Made by a program: the position numbers and the translations under genes | Source of the DNA: Desulfoplanes sp. | GTDB lineage: Bacteria; Desulfobacterota; Desulfovibrionia; Desulfovibrionales; Desulfomicrobiaceae | Reading direction: 5' to 3' | Length of the DNA stretch: 5,760 nucleotides | Assembly: GCA_028708105.1 (NCBI GenBank) | Contig: JAQVZR010000141.1 | Location: 1 to 5,760 of the forward strand | Shown here: one piece after another, positions 4,773 through 5,760 of the stretch | Layout of the letters: each line of letters opens with the position of its first letter | How positions within the stretch are numbered: position 1 is the stretch's first letter | Notes under the pieces: generated by a model | The model's input: the letters and a program-made list of their open reading frames with translations, nothing else | What the model was told of the DNA's origin: nothing | Databases searched by the model: none

Positions 4773-5760
4773 ATGATGAACATGCAGCCTGTGCACCTTT
4801 CCGTGCTCTCCGGCAAACGCGTCCACTTGGGCGTCACCGGAAGCATTGCCGCCTATAAGGCACTGGACCTGTTGCGTCTGCTTGTAAAAACCGACATGAC
4901 CGCCGGGGCCACCCTTACAGGAGCAGCCGGCCGGTTTGTGACCGACCTGGCCTTTGCCTCCCTGGGAGCCGACCCGGTATACGCGCCGCTGTTTTCGGAT
5001 CAGGACCTGCCCTACGCCCACCTTGAGCCCGGTCAAACAGCCCAGGCGCTGCTGATCATGCCCGCTACGGCCAACGCCATTGCCAAAATGGCCAATGGCC
5101 TGGCGGACGACATGCTTTCCTGCCAGGCGCTTTCCTTTCCCGGCCCCATTCTTGTGGCCCCGAGCATGAACCCCAAGCTGTGGAACGCCGCTGCCACCCG
5201 GGAAAACTGGGACCGGCTCATGGCCCGGGGCGTCATTCCCATTGGCCCGGACTGCGGGAACGTTGCCTGTGGAGAGACGGGGCAGGGCCGCATGGCCACG
5301 GTGGAACAGATCTATCTGGAAACGCTACGGGCGGTGGTGCCCAACGACCTGACGGGCACCAAAATTCTGATCACCCTGGGCCCCACCCGGGAATATTTCG
5401 ACAAGGTCCGCTTCTGGTCCAATCCCTCATCGGGCAAAATGGGCTGGTCCATGGCCCTTTGCGCATGGATGCGCGGGGCCGAGGTAAGCGTGGTCCACGG
5501 CCCGGTGGATCTGGAATTTCCCCCCGCAATAACCACCATCCCCGTGATCTCAGCCAGGGAAATGTTCGCTGCCGCCATGGACCTGTGGCCAGCTATGGAC
5601 ATCGGTTGCTGTACCGCTGCTGTGGCCGATTTTGCCCCCGAACCCTATGTTGGAGGAAAACTCAAAAAAGAGACCCTGGACGGGACGTTAAATATCCGGT
5701 TTTCTCAAAACCCGGATATTTTACAAACCATGGGCCAGCGCAAGGGCTCCAGCCAGAAAC
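4773..5760 (+). CDS. coaBC: Bifunctional phosphopantothenoylcysteine decarboxylase/phosphopantothenate-cysteine ligase, 3' end cut by window
   Basis: The frame stays open from 4773 to the window end, giving 329 codons with no stop. CoaBC joins cysteine to 4'-phosphopantothenate (CoaB), then decarboxylates the product to 4'-phosphopantetheine (CoaC, FMN-dependent) in cytosolic coenzyme A synthesis. The CoaC half (about 15-185) shows GVTGSIAAYKALDLLRLL (20-37), H83, PATANAIAKMANGLADD (97-113), PSMNPKLW (130-137, with N133) and the ACGETGQGRM flap (165-174, with C166). These match the E. coli catalytic residues I recall, His75, Asn125 and Cys158, at a constant offset of 8. The CoaB half starts at about 195: KILITLGPTRE (197-207), SNPSSGKMG (216-224, with N217), AAVADFAP (282-289), KLKK (296-299) and NPDIL (313-317). 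Full-length proteins have about 400 residues, so roughly 70-80 are missing. The start is uncertain: in-frame ATGs at 4773, 4776 and 4782 all lack a good ribosome site, and the first touches the lipoprotein TAG. Translation by reinitiation is likely. Confidence 0.95.
   Translation, partial: MMNMQPVHLSVLSGKRVHLGVTGSIAAYKALDLLRLLVKTDMTAGATLTGAAGRFVTDLAFASLGADPVYAPLFSDQDLPYAHLEPGQTAQALLIMPATANAIAKMANGLADDMLSCQALSFPGPILVAPSMNPKLWNAAATRENWDRLMARGVIPIGPDCGNVACGETGQGRMATVEQIYLETLRAVVPNDLTGTKILITLGPTREYFDKVRFWSNPSSGKMGWSMALCAWMRGAEVSVVHGPVDLEFPPAITTIPVISAREMFAAAMDLWPAMDIGCCTAAVADFAPEPYVGGKLKKETLDGTLNIRFSQNPDILQTMGQRKGSSQK

Noticed and set aside
4269..5036. 255-residue open frame on the - strand
   Set aside because: It spans two well-supported + strand genes in antisense. 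Its Gly/Val-rich translation reflects their codon pattern.

Overview
The window looks like a chromosomal segment of a strictly anaerobic, sulfate-reducing bacterium of the Desulfovibrionales type. That placement is an inference. It rests on a homocitrate-synthase-like protein resembling the (Re)-citrate synthases of anaerobes, a LysM tail and a CoaBC of the kind I associate with Desulfovibrio relatives, and mid-range GC. No mobile element, CRISPR array, tRNA or rRNA is visible. All genes lie on the + strand.

Layout. Positions 1-270 are the end of a LysM protein that begins before the window, closed by a strong intrinsic terminator (290-322). A leader of about 290 nt with no convincing gene follows (323-614). 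Next come three overlapping genes. The first (615-2453) is a citrate-forming HMGL-like synthase carrying a C-terminal Cache/PDC-like sensor domain. The second (2428-3576) is a two-transmembrane K+ channel with an RCK (TrkA-N) domain. The third (3566-4078) is a small stand-alone cyclic-nucleotide-binding (CRP-fold) protein with no DNA-binding domain. A 211-nt intergenic region with small dyads and a consensus -35 box (4079-4289) leads to a short lipoprotein gene (4290-4772). Its TAG stop directly abuts, in the same frame, the start of coaBC (4773 onward), which runs off the window end.

How the genes may work together. The 26-nt and 11-nt overlaps argue for one transcript and coupled translation of the synthase, channel and cNMP-binding protein. 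The cNMP-binding protein could be the detached ligand-sensing module of the channel, since channel and cNMP-binding domain are fused in one chain in other channels. The synthase commits acetyl-CoA and oxaloacetate to citrate, and its extra Cache-like domain suggests control by a small metabolite. The arrangement therefore couples carbon entry into the (incomplete) TCA route with K+ flux. The lipoprotein-coaBC pair is a separate unit. CoaBC makes 4'-phosphopantetheine for coenzyme A, and why a lipoprotein is so tightly linked to it is not evident.

The most unusual points are the synthase-Cache fusion in a protein with no membrane segment, and its translational overlap with a split ligand-gated-style K+ channel. 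The domain calls are from motif recognition by eye. No database search was possible.
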